From JAGPUQ01 sp036677085 (GTDB lineage: Bacteria; Pseudomonadota; Gammaproteobacteria; Pseudomonadales; Porticoccaceae): DNA of 64,000 bases. The stretch lies in assembly GCA_036677085.1 (NCBI GenBank), contig JAKFFI010000006.1, positions 124,001 through 188,000 of the forward strand, in the 5' to 3' direction. Below the pieces are notes generated by a model, which was not told the origin of the DNA, searched no databases, and was given only the letters and a program-made list of their open reading frames with translations. This document shows positions 34,717 to 44,650 of the stretch, in pieces. The translations under genes were made by a program, and so were the position numbers. Positions within the stretch are counted from its first letter, which is position 1. Each line of letters starts with the position of its first letter.

Positions 34717-36741
34717 CTACCAGATCTTGACGCGTTCCTGGGGGGGCAGATAAAGCCTGTCGTCCGGGGTCAGATCGAAGGCGGTGTAGAAGGCATCGAT
34801 ATTGCGTACCACCCCGTTGACGCGAAATTTGGGTGGCGCGTGCGGAGCTACCCGCAGCAGCCGCTCCGCCAGTTCGTCGCGGCGCTTCATGCACCAGCCC
34901 TGGGCCCATCCGAGAAATACCCGCTGTTCACCGGAAAAGCCGTCGATAACGGGGTCCGCGCGCCCGGCAAGTGACATGCGGTAGGCCTGAAAGGCAATCC
35001 CGAGGCCACCCAGATCGCCGATGTTCTCGCCCAGCGAAAGCGCTCCATTGACCTTGCGGCCGGGCAGTACTTCATACTCATTGTACTGGGCGACCAGCCT
35101 CCGGGTACGGTCCTCGAAGTGGGTGCGGTCCCCATCCGTCCACCAGTTGTGCAGATTGCCGTCGCCGTCATACTTGCTGCCCTGATCGTCGAAACCGTGC
35201 CCGATCTCGTGGCCGATTACCGCGCCGATGGCGCCGTAATTGACGGCGTCGTCCGCAGCCAGGTTGAAAAAAGGCGGTTGCAGGATGCCGGCGGGAAAGA
35301 CGATCTCGTTCATGCCCGGGTTGTAGTAGGCATTGATCTGCTGGGGCGGCATGAACCACTCCGCGCGGTCCACAGGCTGATTGAGCTTGGCGATCTGGTA
35401 GGCGTGATTGAAGGCGCTGGTCCTCAGGATGTTGCCGACCAGATCATCGCCGTGCAGTTCGAGCCCGGTGTAGTCCCGCCAGCGATCGGGATAGCCGATC
35501 TTGGGCGTGAAGCGGTCGAGTTTCTGCAGGGCGCGGGCGCGGGTGTCGGCGCTCATCCAGTCGAGCTGGCTGATGGAAACCCGGTAGGCGTCGATCAGAT
35601 GCGCAACCAGTTTCTCCATGCGCGCCTTGGCGGCGGGCGGAAAATGCTTCTCCACATAGAGCTTGCCGAGCAGCTGGCCGACCTGGGCGTTCAGATTGTC
35701 GATGGCGCGCTTCCAGCGCTCCTGGGGTTCGGTCTGGCCGTTGAGGGTGCGTTGGTAAAAGTCGAAATGCAGCTCCTCATAAGCGGGCGGCAGATAGGGT
35801 GCGAAGGCGGAGAGCAGGCGCAGACGGAGGTAGTCGCGCCAGAGTGCCGGGTCGGTATTACGGAACAGCGTATTCAGCTCGGCGACATAGGTCGGTTGGC
35901 GTACGACGGCGGCGTCGATCTCACCGATGTCCTGTTCGCGCAGGAATGCCTCCAGGTTGTACTGGCCCAGCATGTCCCGCAATTGCGTGCCGTTGCGACG
36001 GTTGTAGGTTTTCTCGGCGTCGCGGTTGTCGAGCCGGGTCCACTGGTGTTCGGCAAGGCGCGTTTCCAGCGCGACGATGCGCTCCGCCGCGGCCGCGGAT
36101 TCGGGTTCGCCGGCCAGGCTGAGCAGGGCGGCGGCGAAGGCGCGATATTTGGCGAGAATGGTCTGCCCGCGCTCGCTGGTGTCGAAATAATAGTCGCGAT
36201 CCGGTAGCCCGAGTCCGCCCTGATCGAAGTACAGAATGTAACGGGTGGCGTCCTTGTCATCCTGGTTTACCCAGAGTCCGAGCGGCGAATCCACCCCCAG
36301 CACGCTTGCATGGCCGAAGTAAGCGGCGATGGCGTCGTGGTCGGCGAGTCCCGCGATGGTGGCAAGTTCCGCCGCGAGTGGATCCAAGCCGCGTTTCTTG
36401 ATGGTTTCCATGTCCATGAAGGCGCGATAGAAGGCTCCGACGGCCGCCCGTCCGGGATCCTGATCCGAATCGGCGTTCGCGGCGGCGGCCATCGTCGCGA
36501 TGGCATTCAGTTGCGCAAGCGTCTGCTCCTGCAGGATGGCGAACGAGCCCCAGGCGCTGCGATCGGCGGGGATCTCGGTCTCGGCCAGCCACTTCCCGTT
36601 GGCGTACTCGAAGAAATCGTCGCCGGGCCGCACCTCGGGATTCATGCGGGAGCGGTCAATGCCGGAGACCGCGTCGGTGGTGGATCGCCCGCAGCCAGCG
36701 AGCAGCAGGGTCGACAACAGCAATAGGCCAAGTACTCGCAT
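34717..36741 (-). CDS. M13 family (neprilysin-like) zinc metallopeptidase, lipoprotein
   Basis: The 674-residue peptidase has a lipoprotein signal (MRVLGLLLLSTLLLAGC). The domain start is NPEVRPGDDFFEYANGKWL, the zinc site HEIGHGFDDQG, the third ligand ENIGDLGG, and NAYYNPGMNEIVFPAGILQPPFF. It would cleave peptides in the envelope. ATG 36741 was chosen for the complete lipobox; the frame runs further upstream only as a shadow of the DoxX gene. It lies 65 bp after that gene. Confidence 0.94.
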   Translation of the reverse strand: MRVLGLLLLSTLLLAGCGRSTTDAVSGIDRSRMNPEVRPGDDFFEYANGKWLAETEIPADRSAWGSFAILQEQTLAQLNAIATMAAAANADSDQDPGRAAVGAFYRAFMDMETIKKRGLDPLAAELATIAGLADHDAIAAYFGHASVLGVDSPLGLWVNQDDKDATRYILYFDQGGLGLPDRDYYFDTSERGQTILAKYRAFAAALLSLAGEPESAAAAERIVALETRLAEHQWTRLDNRDAEKTYNRRNGTQLRDMLGQYNLEAFLREQDIGEIDAAVVRQPTYVAELNTLFRNTDPALWRDYLRLRLLSAFAPYLPPAYEELHFDFYQRTLNGQTEPQERWKRAIDNLNAQVGQLLGKLYVEKHFPPAAKARMEKLVAHLIDAYRVSISQLDWMSADTRARALQKLDRFTPKIGYPDRWRDYTGLELHGDDLVGNILRTSAFNHAYQIAKLNQPVDRAEWFMPPQQINAYYNPGMNEIVFPAGILQPPFFNLAADDAVNYGAIGAVIGHEIGHGFDDQGSKYDGDGNLHNWWTDGDRTHFEDRTRRLVAQYNEYEVLPGRKVNGALSLGENIGDLGGLGIAFQAYRMSLAGRADPVIDGFSGEQRVFLGWAQGWCMKRRDELAERLLRVAPHAPPKFRVNGVVRNIDAFYTAFDLTPDDRLYLPPQERVKIW

Positions 36742-36806
36742 CGGATATTCCGGTCGATGGCCGGGGGCGTCGCCCCCGGCACGGGTTGTGGGTCGAATGA
36801 AGCGTT

Positions 36807-37250
36807 TCAGGTTGTCGGGCGTTTCCCGCCACCGTCGAGGCTCAGGGGGCCGGACCCGAACGCTGCGATGAACAGAACACCGCCCATGATGGCAATATTC
36901 TTCATGAAGTTGCGTTGTTCGGCGGCGGCCTTGAGCGGATCCTCGATGCCCCAAAAACCATGAAAAATCACGGTGACGGGAATCAGGAAAAGGAACAGGA
37001 CCAGCGCCGCCTCGCGTGCGCGCCAGCCCAGCAGGATCATCAGTCCGCCCCCGGCCTCGATCAGGATGGTGAGCACCAGCAGCAGCGCGACGACGGGTAA
37101 GCCCTTGGATGCCATGTAGCCGGCGGTCGCCTCGAAGCCGGGAATTTTCAGCAGGCCGGCCGGGATGAAGAGTGCGGCGATCAGCAAACGGCCTGCCAGT
37201 GGCCCGATTTTCTGGGTGATATCGTGCACGCATGAGCAGCAATTGCGCAT
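36807..37250 (-). CDS. DoxX family membrane protein
   Basis: The 147-residue protein has about four hydrophobic helices and DoxX phrases GRLLIAALFIPAGLLKIPGF and GFWGIEDPLKAAAEQRNFMKNIAIMGGVLFIAAFG. The N-terminus holds CCSC, unusual for the family. The family links to thiosulfate oxidation and redox homeostasis, but this member is uncharacterised. The ribosome site GGGAGAG precedes ATG 37250. Confidence 0.88.
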   Translation of the reverse strand: MRNCCSCVHDITQKIGPLAGRLLIAALFIPAGLLKIPGFEATAGYMASKGLPVVALLLVLTILIEAGGGLMILLGWRAREAALVLFLFLIPVTVIFHGFWGIEDPLKAAAEQRNFMKNIAIMGGVLFIAAFGSGPLSLDGGGKRPTT

Positions 37251-37456
37251 GGAATCTCTCCCGGTATTGTTAGTTGGTTCCAAGGGACTCGAAAAATACT
37301 GCCCCGGCTGCGGTAGCCGCCAAACGGAGCGCGGGCGTAGAGTAACAGACCCGTGTGCGTCGACGACACCCATTGACGAGCGCCGAGCTTGGCGGTCGGG
37401 ACGCCGGCAGGTACCCTGACCAGCCGCGCCCGTTGGTAGCTTGAGGAGTATCCATT

Positions 37457-38563
37457 GTGAAGCTGAATCCACTGCTGCGACTCAATGCCCTCGGTCAGAG
37501 CGTGTGGCTCGACTATATCCGGCGCGATTTGCTGACCGGAGGGCGATTGGCGGCAATGATGGCCGACGACGGACTGGCCGGGATCACCTCCAATCCGAGC
37601 ATTTTCGAAGATGCCATAGCGCGCCACGACTTCTATGACGCCGAAATCCAGCAACTCCTGGCGGCCGGCGCGGATCGCGACCGGGTCTATCAGGCCCTGA
37701 CCTTCGGCGACGTCACGCGCGCCGCGGACATCCTGCGACCCTTGTGGGAAACGACCGGGTGCCGCGACGGGCTGGTCAGCCTGGAGGTTTCGCCCCATCT
37801 CGCCGATGACACCGAAGCTACCGTGGCGGAGGCGATGGCCCTGTGGCGGACCCTTGACCGGCCCAATCTGATGATCAAGGTGCCGGGCACCCGCGCGGGC
37901 CTCCCCGCCATCACGCGCCTCATCGCGGCGGGTGTGAATGTGAACGTCACCCTGTTGTTCTCGGTAGCCCGTTATCGGGAGGTGGCGGATGCCTTTGTGG
38001 CGGGGCTTGAGCAGCGCGAGCGCCTGGGGCAGTCGCTGGCGGGGATCGCTTCGGTGGCGAGTTTCTTTATCAGCCGGATCGATACCCAGGTGGACGCGGA
38101 ACTCGATCGGCTGAGCGTTGCACAGCCCGGGGCTATCGCCTTGCGGGGCACGGCGGCGCTGGCGTGCGCCCGGCTCGCGTACCGCTATTATCGGGAGTGG
38201 ACCAGCGCGGCGCGTTGGCGGGCGCTGGCCGCGGTGGGCGCCCAGCCCCAGCGCCTCCTTTGGGCGTCGACGTCCACCAAGGATCCGGCCTACAGCGACG
38301 TGCGCTATGTCGAAGAGCTGATTGCCCCGGAAACGGTCAATACCCTGCCGCCGGCAACGCTGGAAGCCTACCGGGATCATGGCGACCCGGCGCTGCGCCT
38401 GGAACCGGGCATCGCGAAAGCAGCACAACAGATCGCGCGCCTGGCGGCGGCGGGCATCGACATGGATCGGGTGGCGGAACAATTGGAGCGAGAGGGGGTG
38501 GACAAATTCATCGCCGCCCATGATGCACTGCTGGCGGTGCTTGCCGCGCGGTGCGGCGGTTGA
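37457..38563 (+). CDS. tal: Transaldolase
   Basis: This pentose phosphate enzyme transfers dihydroxyacetone units. The 368-residue protein has LAGITSNPSIFEDAI, the Schiff-base lysine in NLMIKVPGTRAGLPAI, and NVNVTLLFSVARYREVADAFVAGLEQ. The longer form with C-terminal ETVNTLPPATLEAYRDHG is the type found alone or fused to glucose-6-phosphate isomerase. The GTG start follows GAGGAG. Confidence 0.95.
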   Translation: MKLNPLLRLNALGQSVWLDYIRRDLLTGGRLAAMMADDGLAGITSNPSIFEDAIARHDFYDAEIQQLLAAGADRDRVYQALTFGDVTRAADILRPLWETTGCRDGLVSLEVSPHLADDTEATVAEAMALWRTLDRPNLMIKVPGTRAGLPAITRLIAAGVNVNVTLLFSVARYREVADAFVAGLEQRERLGQSLAGIASVASFFISRIDTQVDAELDRLSVAQPGAIALRGTAALACARLAYRYYREWTSAARWRALAAVGAQPQRLLWASTSTKDPAYSDVRYVEELIAPETVNTLPPATLEAYRDHGDPALRLEPGIAKAAQQIARLAAAGIDMDRVAEQLEREGVDKFIAAHDALLAVLAARCGG

Positions 38564-38609
38564 ATACCGCCGGACCCCGCTCCTGACGTCCCGGCATTGC
38601 CTTGATTCG

Positions 38610-38646
38610 CTGTATCTCGCCGGACCCGGGTTCCGGCGAGATACAG
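38610..38646. terminator. Hairpin between convergent tal and rne
   Basis: Perfect 15-bp arms (38610-38624 and 38632-38646) surround a 7-nt loop. There is no clear T-run on either side. It sits just beyond both stop codons. Confidence 0.55.
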
Positions 38647-38655
38647 GTTACCGAC

Positions 38656-41634
38656 TCAGTTGTCTTCGCCGTGCTCCGTCAGCGCTGACACTTCCTGGAC
38701 CTGCGCCTCGGCAGTCGCAGCATGATTCTCCAGAACCGGTTTGGCGCGTGACCGGCGGGGATCATTTGCCGGACGCGGCGCGGACACAGTGCTGACCGCC
38801 ACGGGCGGCGGCAGACTGGTATCGATCGGGCCGGACAAGGGTACCGGGACGCTGGATGTTACTACGGTGATGGCGGCCACCTGGCGCGGCGCGGCGCGCG
38901 GATCGTTGGCCGCGCGCCGGGGTTCGGCAGCGGTGGTGGTCGTCGTCTCTACCGCTGGCACAACCGGTGCGCTGGGTGCGTCCGGAGTTTCAGTAACGCT
39001 AGCCACCTCCACAACGGGTTCAACGGTGGCTGATATCGGCGTAGTGTCACTCACCTCGAATCCGAGTTGGCGCTGGGGATGCGCGATGTCGATCTCGGTT
39101 GCGGGTTCAGACGCGGGAATAACGGTATCCGTGGACGGGCGAACGTCATCCAGGGAGAACGCAGGTACCGCTTCCTCTTCTTCTGCGGCTCCAACTGCCG
39201 GAGATTCGGGCGCCAATGCCGCCATCGGTTCCGGAAGGTCTTCCGACCCGTTGTCTCCCGAAATGATCTCGGGCGCCATGTTCAGCAGCTGGGCGGCTTC
39301 AAGCGCGATGACATCGCGGACGGCGTCGGGCGCAGGCGCAGCGGCGGGTTCGGTGGAGAGCGCGGCGGTAGAGTCTTCGATCACCAGCCCGGCGGTCGGA
39401 TCCGCCTCGCCTTCAGGCAGCGGGGCACGTTCACGCCGACGTTTCGGCTCTCGGCGTTCTCCTTCGGGGCGTCGTGGCGGGCGCGGCGATGCAACCGCCG
39501 CGGCGTCCTCCCGGATGGCCTCTTCGGGCAGCAACGTCAGCTCCTCGGCGCCTTCGGTAACGATCCGGTTCTGGTCATCCCGCGCGGGCCGGCGTCGGCG
39601 TCGGCTGCGGCGCGGACGGCCATCTTCGCCGGTGCGCGCCGCCTCGTCGTCGCCGACTACCGGAGTCTCAATTGCTACTGGCTCCGCCGATGAGGCTTCA
39701 GCGGCGTCTCCGGGGCCGGGCGGGCGCCCGCGCCCACGACCACCGCGTCGGCCCCGATTCTGGCCTTGGCCCTGCTGGCCCTGCACGACGGATTCGTCGG
39801 CCGTGTTCGCTTTCGCGGTCGGGCGGCGATTATTGCGCTGGGCGGCCGGTTTTCGCGCCGCTGGGATTGCGGGTGGCTCCGGCGCGATCGGTGCCGGCGC
39901 CTCTGTTCCCACGAGCGATCCGAGCAGGCGTTTGAGCCAGCTTTTGCGGGTACCGCTGTCTGCCGCGGTCGCCACGGGTGCCACGGGTGTTTCAGGTGCG
40001 GGGCGCGGCGGCGTGGGCATGGGCGCGGGGGACTGCGGCGGCAGCGACTGTACCGCAGGTTCAGGCAACAGCGGGGCGGACTCGATCTCCAGCGGGTCGG
40101 GCAGGTTTTCAGTGGTCAGTTGGTTGATGAGTTGATAGCTGTACATGTCCGGCACATTGTCCTGCTCGCGAATGCGCTGGACTTCGTAATGCGGGGTTTC
40201 CATGCTTTCGCTGGGCAGGATCGCAACGCGAATCCCGTGACGGGTTTCGATGTCCAGAATCGCCCGGCGCTTCTCGTTGAGCAGGAAGGTGGCGACGGCG
40301 ACTGGGGTGATGGCACGAATCTGTACGCTGTTCTCCTTTTGTGCCTCTTCCTCGACGAGGCGCAGGATCGACAGGGCCAGGGACCGGGTACCGCGGATCG
40401 TGCCCTGGCCGTCACAGCGCGGACACACCTTGAAGGTCATTTCTTCCAGCGAGGGGCGCAGGCGTTGCCGGGACATTTCCAGCAGGCCGAAGCGGGAAAT
40501 ACGCCCCAGCTGCACGCGGGCGCGGTCGACCTCCAGCGCCACGCGCATGCGGTCTTCGACCATGCGCTGGTTCTTGCTCGACAGCATGTCGATGAAGTCG
40601 ATGACGATGAGGCCGCCCACATCGCGCAACCGCAACTGGCGGGCGATCTCGTCGGCTGCCTCCAGATTGGTGTGCAGTGCGGTTTCCTCGATATCCCCGC
40701 CCTTGGTTGCGCGCGCCGAGTTGATGTCGACGGAGACCAGTGCCTCGGTGATGTCGATGACGATGGAGCCGCCCGAAGGCAATTTCACTTCGCGCTGAAA
40801 CGCCGTTTCGATCTGCTGCTCGATCTGGTAACGATTGAACAGCGGCACGCTGTCGTTGTAGTACTTGACCCTGCCGGCTTCGTCCGGCATGACCTGCTGG
40901 ACAAAGGCGGCGGCGAGTTGGTAAGCCTCCTTGCTGTCGACGATGACCTCGCCCACGTCGGGGCGCAGATAGTCGCGGATGGCCCGGATGATGACGTTGC
41001 TTTCCTGGAACAGGAATTTCGGCGCCTTGGCCTGCTGGGCTTCGCGTTCGATGGTCTGCCACAGGTGGAGCAGGTAATCGAGGTCCCACTGGAGCTCTTC
41101 GGCGGAGCGGCCAATCCCGGCGGTACGCACGATGACGCCGGAGGCCTCGGGGATTTCCAGGCCCTTGAGCGCGTCGCGCAGTTGATCGCGTTCCTCGCCC
41201 TCGATGCGGCGTGAAATGCCGCCGGCGCGGGGGTTGTTGGGCATCAGCACCATGTAACGGCCGGCCAGACTGACGAAAGTCGTCAGCGCCGCGCCCTTGC
41301 TGCCGCGCTCTTCTTTCTCGACCTGAACAATGACTTCCTGGCCTTCCTCAAGGATTTCCTTGATCTTGACCTTGCCCTGGGGGTCGGCGGGACGGCGCTT
41401 GAAATATTCCCGGGCGATTTCCTTGAGCGGCAGAAAGCCGTGCTTTTCGGCGCCGTAGTTGACGAAGGCAGCCTCCAGGCTCGGCTCTACCCGGGTGATG
41501 ACGCCCTTGTAGATATTGGCTTTTTTCTGCTCCCGGGTACGGTTTTCGATATCCAGGTCATAGAGCAACTGGCCATCGACCAGCGCGACACGCAACTCTT
41601 CCGGCTGCGTGGCATTGATGAGCATTCTTTTCAT
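38656..41634 (-). CDS. rne: Ribonuclease E
   Basis: This endonuclease is the scaffold of the RNA degradosome. The 992-residue protein has an S1 domain (about residues 36-120), 5' sensor and DNase I-like catalytic region (GLIVIDFIDML), and the Zn-link CPRCDGQG. It ends with a disordered Arg-, Pro- and Glu-rich C-terminal half including RRGGRGRGRPPG and RPRRSRRRRRPARDD, probable RNA-binding patches. ATG 41634 (MKRMLINA) is the family start. The gene is divergent from rluC, as in many Gammaproteobacteria. Confidence 0.96.
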   Translation of the reverse strand: MKRMLINATQPEELRVALVDGQLLYDLDIENRTREQKKANIYKGVITRVEPSLEAAFVNYGAEKHGFLPLKEIAREYFKRRPADPQGKVKIKEILEEGQEVIVQVEKEERGSKGAALTTFVSLAGRYMVLMPNNPRAGGISRRIEGEERDQLRDALKGLEIPEASGVIVRTAGIGRSAEELQWDLDYLLHLWQTIEREAQQAKAPKFLFQESNVIIRAIRDYLRPDVGEVIVDSKEAYQLAAAFVQQVMPDEAGRVKYYNDSVPLFNRYQIEQQIETAFQREVKLPSGGSIVIDITEALVSVDINSARATKGGDIEETALHTNLEAADEIARQLRLRDVGGLIVIDFIDMLSSKNQRMVEDRMRVALEVDRARVQLGRISRFGLLEMSRQRLRPSLEEMTFKVCPRCDGQGTIRGTRSLALSILRLVEEEAQKENSVQIRAITPVAVATFLLNEKRRAILDIETRHGIRVAILPSESMETPHYEVQRIREQDNVPDMYSYQLINQLTTENLPDPLEIESAPLLPEPAVQSLPPQSPAPMPTPPRPAPETPVAPVATAADSGTRKSWLKRLLGSLVGTEAPAPIAPEPPAIPAARKPAAQRNNRRPTAKANTADESVVQGQQGQGQNRGRRGGRGRGRPPGPGDAAEASSAEPVAIETPVVGDDEAARTGEDGRPRRSRRRRRPARDDQNRIVTEGAEELTLLPEEAIREDAAAVASPRPPRRPEGERREPKRRRERAPLPEGEADPTAGLVIEDSTAALSTEPAAAPAPDAVRDVIALEAAQLLNMAPEIISGDNGSEDLPEPMAALAPESPAVGAAEEEEAVPAFSLDDVRPSTDTVIPASEPATEIDIAHPQRQLGFEVSDTTPISATVEPVVEVASVTETPDAPSAPVVPAVETTTTTAAEPRRAANDPRAAPRQVAAITVVTSSVPVPLSGPIDTSLPPPVAVSTVSAPRPANDPRRSRAKPVLENHAATAEAQVQEVSALTEHGEDN

Positions 41635-42163
41635 GTTGGTCCTGCGCAATGAATGGCGCTGGACGGTGTGTCGGTAGGAACGGAGACGAAATTCGGGTGC
41701 TGTCCGGCGTGTCGCGGCTACGAGCCACGCACAGGGTTATCGGTGAGCGCTTACCGCGATCGTTCGCAGAGGATGGTCAGAGGGTTGCCCCCGTCATTCA
41801 CAACAACGTTGAACCGAATGTTGAACTGATCGTCCTGTTGGCAGCGGATCGGGTGTCTTGCGGCATCGCGCGAGACAACCTGGCCAGCGTTACCCGATTA
41901 CAAATTTCGTTTCGGTAATACCGCCACGCCATCGAGCGTGGGCTTTGTAAGGCGCGCTTGCGTGTACTCTTGACTACGACGCGCCGAGGTAACTGTGCGG
42001 GCTTGCCCGGCCGGCGCAACACCGACGCGCTTCGCGGGTGAGGGGTTTGGGGCGGGCGGGTGCCAGCGCACCGGAATATAGCGGCTTTCATTAACCAATT
42101 CAATTAAAAGAACAAATTAACCGGTCTGCTACACTTGCGGCCAGCGATGTACGGTGGTTTTCA
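41635..42163. other. rne leader and rne/rluC divergent control region
   Basis: This 529-bp region has no convincing gene. On the minus strand it would form an rne leader of roughly 430 nt from the predicted promoter. rne leaders are known to mediate autoregulation in enterobacteria; here that is inferred from length. The stretch 42085-42122 is AT-rich. Confidence 0.55.
42075..42103 (-). promoter_or_regulatory. Predicted sigma-70 promoter of rne
   Basis: On the minus strand, -35 TTGAAT (42098-42103) and -10 TATATT (42075-42080) have a 17-bp spacer, predicting a start near 42068. Confidence 0.6.
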
Positions 42164-43132
42164 GTGACCGAGCCCAGAGTATCTCCCTCCCCCAATGGCG
42201 TCACCTGGCTTGACATAGCGGAGGTGCAGGCGGGTCAGCGCATTGATAACTTTCTGTTGGCTCTGCTCAAGGGGGTGCCCAGGTCGCGTATCTATCGCCT
42301 GCTCCGCAAAGGGGAGGTTCGTGTCAACAATGGGCGCACCAAGCCGGAATATAAATTGCTCGCCGGGGATCGGTTGCGACTGCCGCCGGTGCGAACGGCT
42401 CCGCCCCGGGCGTTGCCGGAGCCCGCTCCGGCCTTGCAGCAGGCGTTGACGGACCGGGTAGTGAGTCGGGGCGAGGGCTGGCTGGTGCTCGACAAGCCCG
42501 CCGGTCTGGCGGTCCACGGGGGCAGTGGTGTCGCCCTGGGCGTCATCGAGGCGCTCCGCGCTACCTGGCCGGAGCAGCGCGCGCTGGAGTTGGTCCATCG
42601 GCTTGATCGGGATACCTCGGGCTGTTTGCTGATTGCCTCGACCCGTTCGGCACTGCTGTCCTTGCAGCGACAAATGCGCGAGGGCGCGATGGAGAAAAAA
42701 TACCTCGCGCTGGTCGCCGGAAGCTGGCCGGACGGGCTGCGAGAAGTGAATGCGCCGTTGCGGAAAAATACCCTGAGTTCGGGTGAGCGCATCGTGCGGG
42801 CCGATGTTGACGGCAAAGCGGCGCTGACCCGATTCAGGGTCGTGCAGCGACTCCCGGGCTTTACACTGGTGGAGGCTCGCCTGGAAACGGGCCGGACGCA
42901 TCAGATCCGGGTGCACTGCCAGTTGATGGGGCATTCCGTTGCGGGTGATCCCAAATACGGCGCCCGGGACGCAAATCGGGAAGCGCGGGAGTTCGGCTTG
43001 CGGCGGATGTTCCTGCACGCGTCAGAGCTCATTTTCGAGGATCCCGCAACTCAAATTCAGGCGGCAGGCAGGGCGCCGCTGCCGCACGAACTGGCAGAGG
43101 TGTTGCGGCGGTTGGCGGCGCGTGCCGGTTAG
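42164..43132 (+). CDS. rluC: 23S rRNA pseudouridine synthase RluC
   Basis: The enzyme makes pseudouridines in 23S rRNA (955, 2504 and 2580 in E. coli). The 322-residue protein has an N-terminal S4 domain (GQRIDNFLLALLKGVPRSRIYRLLRKGEVRVN) and the catalytic motif HRLDRDTSGCLLIA, whose second Asp is the nucleophile. LETGRTHQIRVHCQLMGHSVAGDPKYG follows. The start is GTG 42164. Confidence 0.95.
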   Translation: MTEPRVSPSPNGVTWLDIAEVQAGQRIDNFLLALLKGVPRSRIYRLLRKGEVRVNNGRTKPEYKLLAGDRLRLPPVRTAPPRALPEPAPALQQALTDRVVSRGEGWLVLDKPAGLAVHGGSGVALGVIEALRATWPEQRALELVHRLDRDTSGCLLIASTRSALLSLQRQMREGAMEKKYLALVAGSWPDGLREVNAPLRKNTLSSGERIVRADVDGKAALTRFRVVQRLPGFTLVEARLETGRTHQIRVHCQLMGHSVAGDPKYGARDANREAREFGLRRMFLHASELIFEDPATQIQAAGRAPLPHELAEVLRRLAARAG

Positions 43133-43212
43133 CCTCAAACATGGATCGGGCCGCGGTGGTTACAGGTCGTTGATCCCCCGGCCTGGCCAGGTTGATGAAT
43201 AAAGTGGCAGAG

Positions 43213-43797
43213 TTAGCGGCCGGCGATCACATCCACTCCGAACTCCGCCAGCAGTGCGCGCAGCTGGATCAACGGCAGTCCGACGAGCGCCGTGGGATCG
43301 TCGCTGCGAAGCGCCTTGAACAAGGCGATGCCGAGCCCCTCCGCCTTGAAGCTGCCGGCACAATCATAGGGTTGCTCACGCTCCAGGTAACGCTCGATTT
43401 CTGCGGTCGTCAGGGTGCGGAACACCACCTCGGTGATTACCGTGCGGCTTGCCGCTTTGCCGCTGACCGCGTTCAGTACGGTGACGGCGGTGTAGAACTG
43501 CGCGGTTTGACCGGATAGGTGTCGCAATTGAGCCCGCGCGGTGGCGAAGTCGCCGGGTTTCCCGAGCCTCAGGCTGCCGCACACGGCCGTTTGATCGGAA
43601 CCGATGATCAGGGCGTCGGGGCAGCGTTGAATCAGCGCCCGGGCTTTGGCTTCGGACAGGCGCGCGGCCAGTGCGCTGGGCGGCTCGCCGGCCAGCGGGC
43701 ATTCATCGACGCCGGGAGCGAGCTGGCTGAACGGCAGCCCGAAGCGGGCAAAGAGTTCGCGGCGATAGGGCGAAGTGGAAGCGAGGACGACTTTCAT
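43213..43797 (-). CDS. Maf-like nucleotide pyrophosphatase (YceF type)
   Basis: The 194-residue protein has MKVVLASTSPYRRELFARFGLPF, SEAKARAL, the catalytic IIGSDQTAV and YDCAGSFKAEGLGIALF. E. coli YceF hydrolyses m7GTP; residues fit that subgroup. It is divergent from yceD, with convergent rluC on the other side. Confidence 0.92.
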   Translation of the reverse strand: MKVVLASTSPYRRELFARFGLPFSQLAPGVDECPLAGEPPSALAARLSEAKARALIQRCPDALIIGSDQTAVCGSLRLGKPGDFATARAQLRHLSGQTAQFYTAVTVLNAVSGKAASRTVITEVVFRTLTTAEIERYLEREQPYDCAGSFKAEGLGIALFKALRSDDPTALVGLPLIQLRALLAEFGVDVIAGR

Positions 43798-43879
43798 CGG
43801 GAGGGGGTTCGGTCAGGGTTGTCACTATGCTGCGTTTTTCTTTGACAGATCAAGATGCTATCCCTAAAATCGCGCCGCG

Positions 43880-44398
43880 ATGAACAACCCGAGCCCCCGA
43901 TCCAGCCTGCCGCGATCCGTTGCGGTACGGAAACTCGCGGCGCAAAGTCAGAGTCTCTGTGGTGTGATCGATGGTGCCGGGTTGCCGCGCCTCTCCGAGG
44001 CGGTGTCGGCAATCTCTGGGCCGGTAACCGTCGAGTTGCGGTTCGATCCGGGCACCGCCGGGTTTCCGGAAGTGACTGGACGAGTGTCGGCGCAGGTTGC
44101 CATGATCTGCCAGCGCTGCCTGGGCGCCCTGACAGTGGCTCTGGATGTGCCGATTGCCGTGGCGGTGGTGCAGGATATCGCTGCGGAACAACGTTTGCCC
44201 CGGCGGCTCGATCCCTGGATTGTCGCTGACGAGGAGGGGGATCTTCACGATCTCGCCGAAGAAGAATTATTGTTGGCGCTGCCCATCGTCGCGCTGCACG
44301 AAGATGAATCCTGCCATGCGTCCCCGGCCGTGACCGGAGACGCCGGCAACACCCGGAACCCGTTTCGGGTGCTGGCAGAACTGAAGCCGCAACGCTGA
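43880..44398 (+). CDS. YceD family (DUF177) protein
   Basis: The 172-residue protein has the conserved CQRCLGALTVALDVPI and the acidic DEEGDLHDLAEEELLLALPIVALHE. YceD proteins are involved in 23S rRNA accumulation and sit upstream of rpmF, as here (69 bp). Confidence 0.9.
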   Translation: MNNPSPRSSLPRSVAVRKLAAQSQSLCGVIDGAGLPRLSEAVSAISGPVTVELRFDPGTAGFPEVTGRVSAQVAMICQRCLGALTVALDVPIAVAVVQDIAAEQRLPRRLDPWIVADEEGDLHDLAEEELLLALPIVALHEDESCHASPAVTGDAGNTRNPFRVLAELKPQR

Positions 44399-44467
44399 GC
44401 TCCGGCCGCGCGGCGCAATTAACCACAATTAACTAACCGATGACGGGCTCGAGCCCGGGAGAACAGG

Positions 44468-44647
44468 ATGGCTGTACAACAGGATCGCAAGACTCGCTCC
44501 AAACGCGGCATGCGCCGTTCCCATGATGCGCTCACCGGCCCCACGTTGGCGGTGGATAGCCTGAGTGGCGAAAAGCATCGCCGCCATCATGTGACCGCCG
44601 ACGGTTTCTATCGCGGTCGCAAAGTGATCGACATCGACACCGACTGA
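44468..44647 (+). CDS. rpmF: 50S ribosomal protein L32
   Basis: The 59-residue protein MAVQQDRKTRSKRGMRRSHD... followed by HHVTADGFYRGRKVID matches bacterial L32. It lacks the zinc-binding cysteines, as in many proteobacteria. plsX follows after 3 bp. Confidence 0.96.
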   Translation: MAVQQDRKTRSKRGMRRSHDALTGPTLAVDSLSGEKHRRHHVTADGFYRGRKVIDIDTD

Positions 44648-44650
44648 CCA

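Noticed and set aside
41649..41918. 89-codon frame in the rne leader
   Set aside because: It lies in the divergent control region and has no motif or ribosome site.
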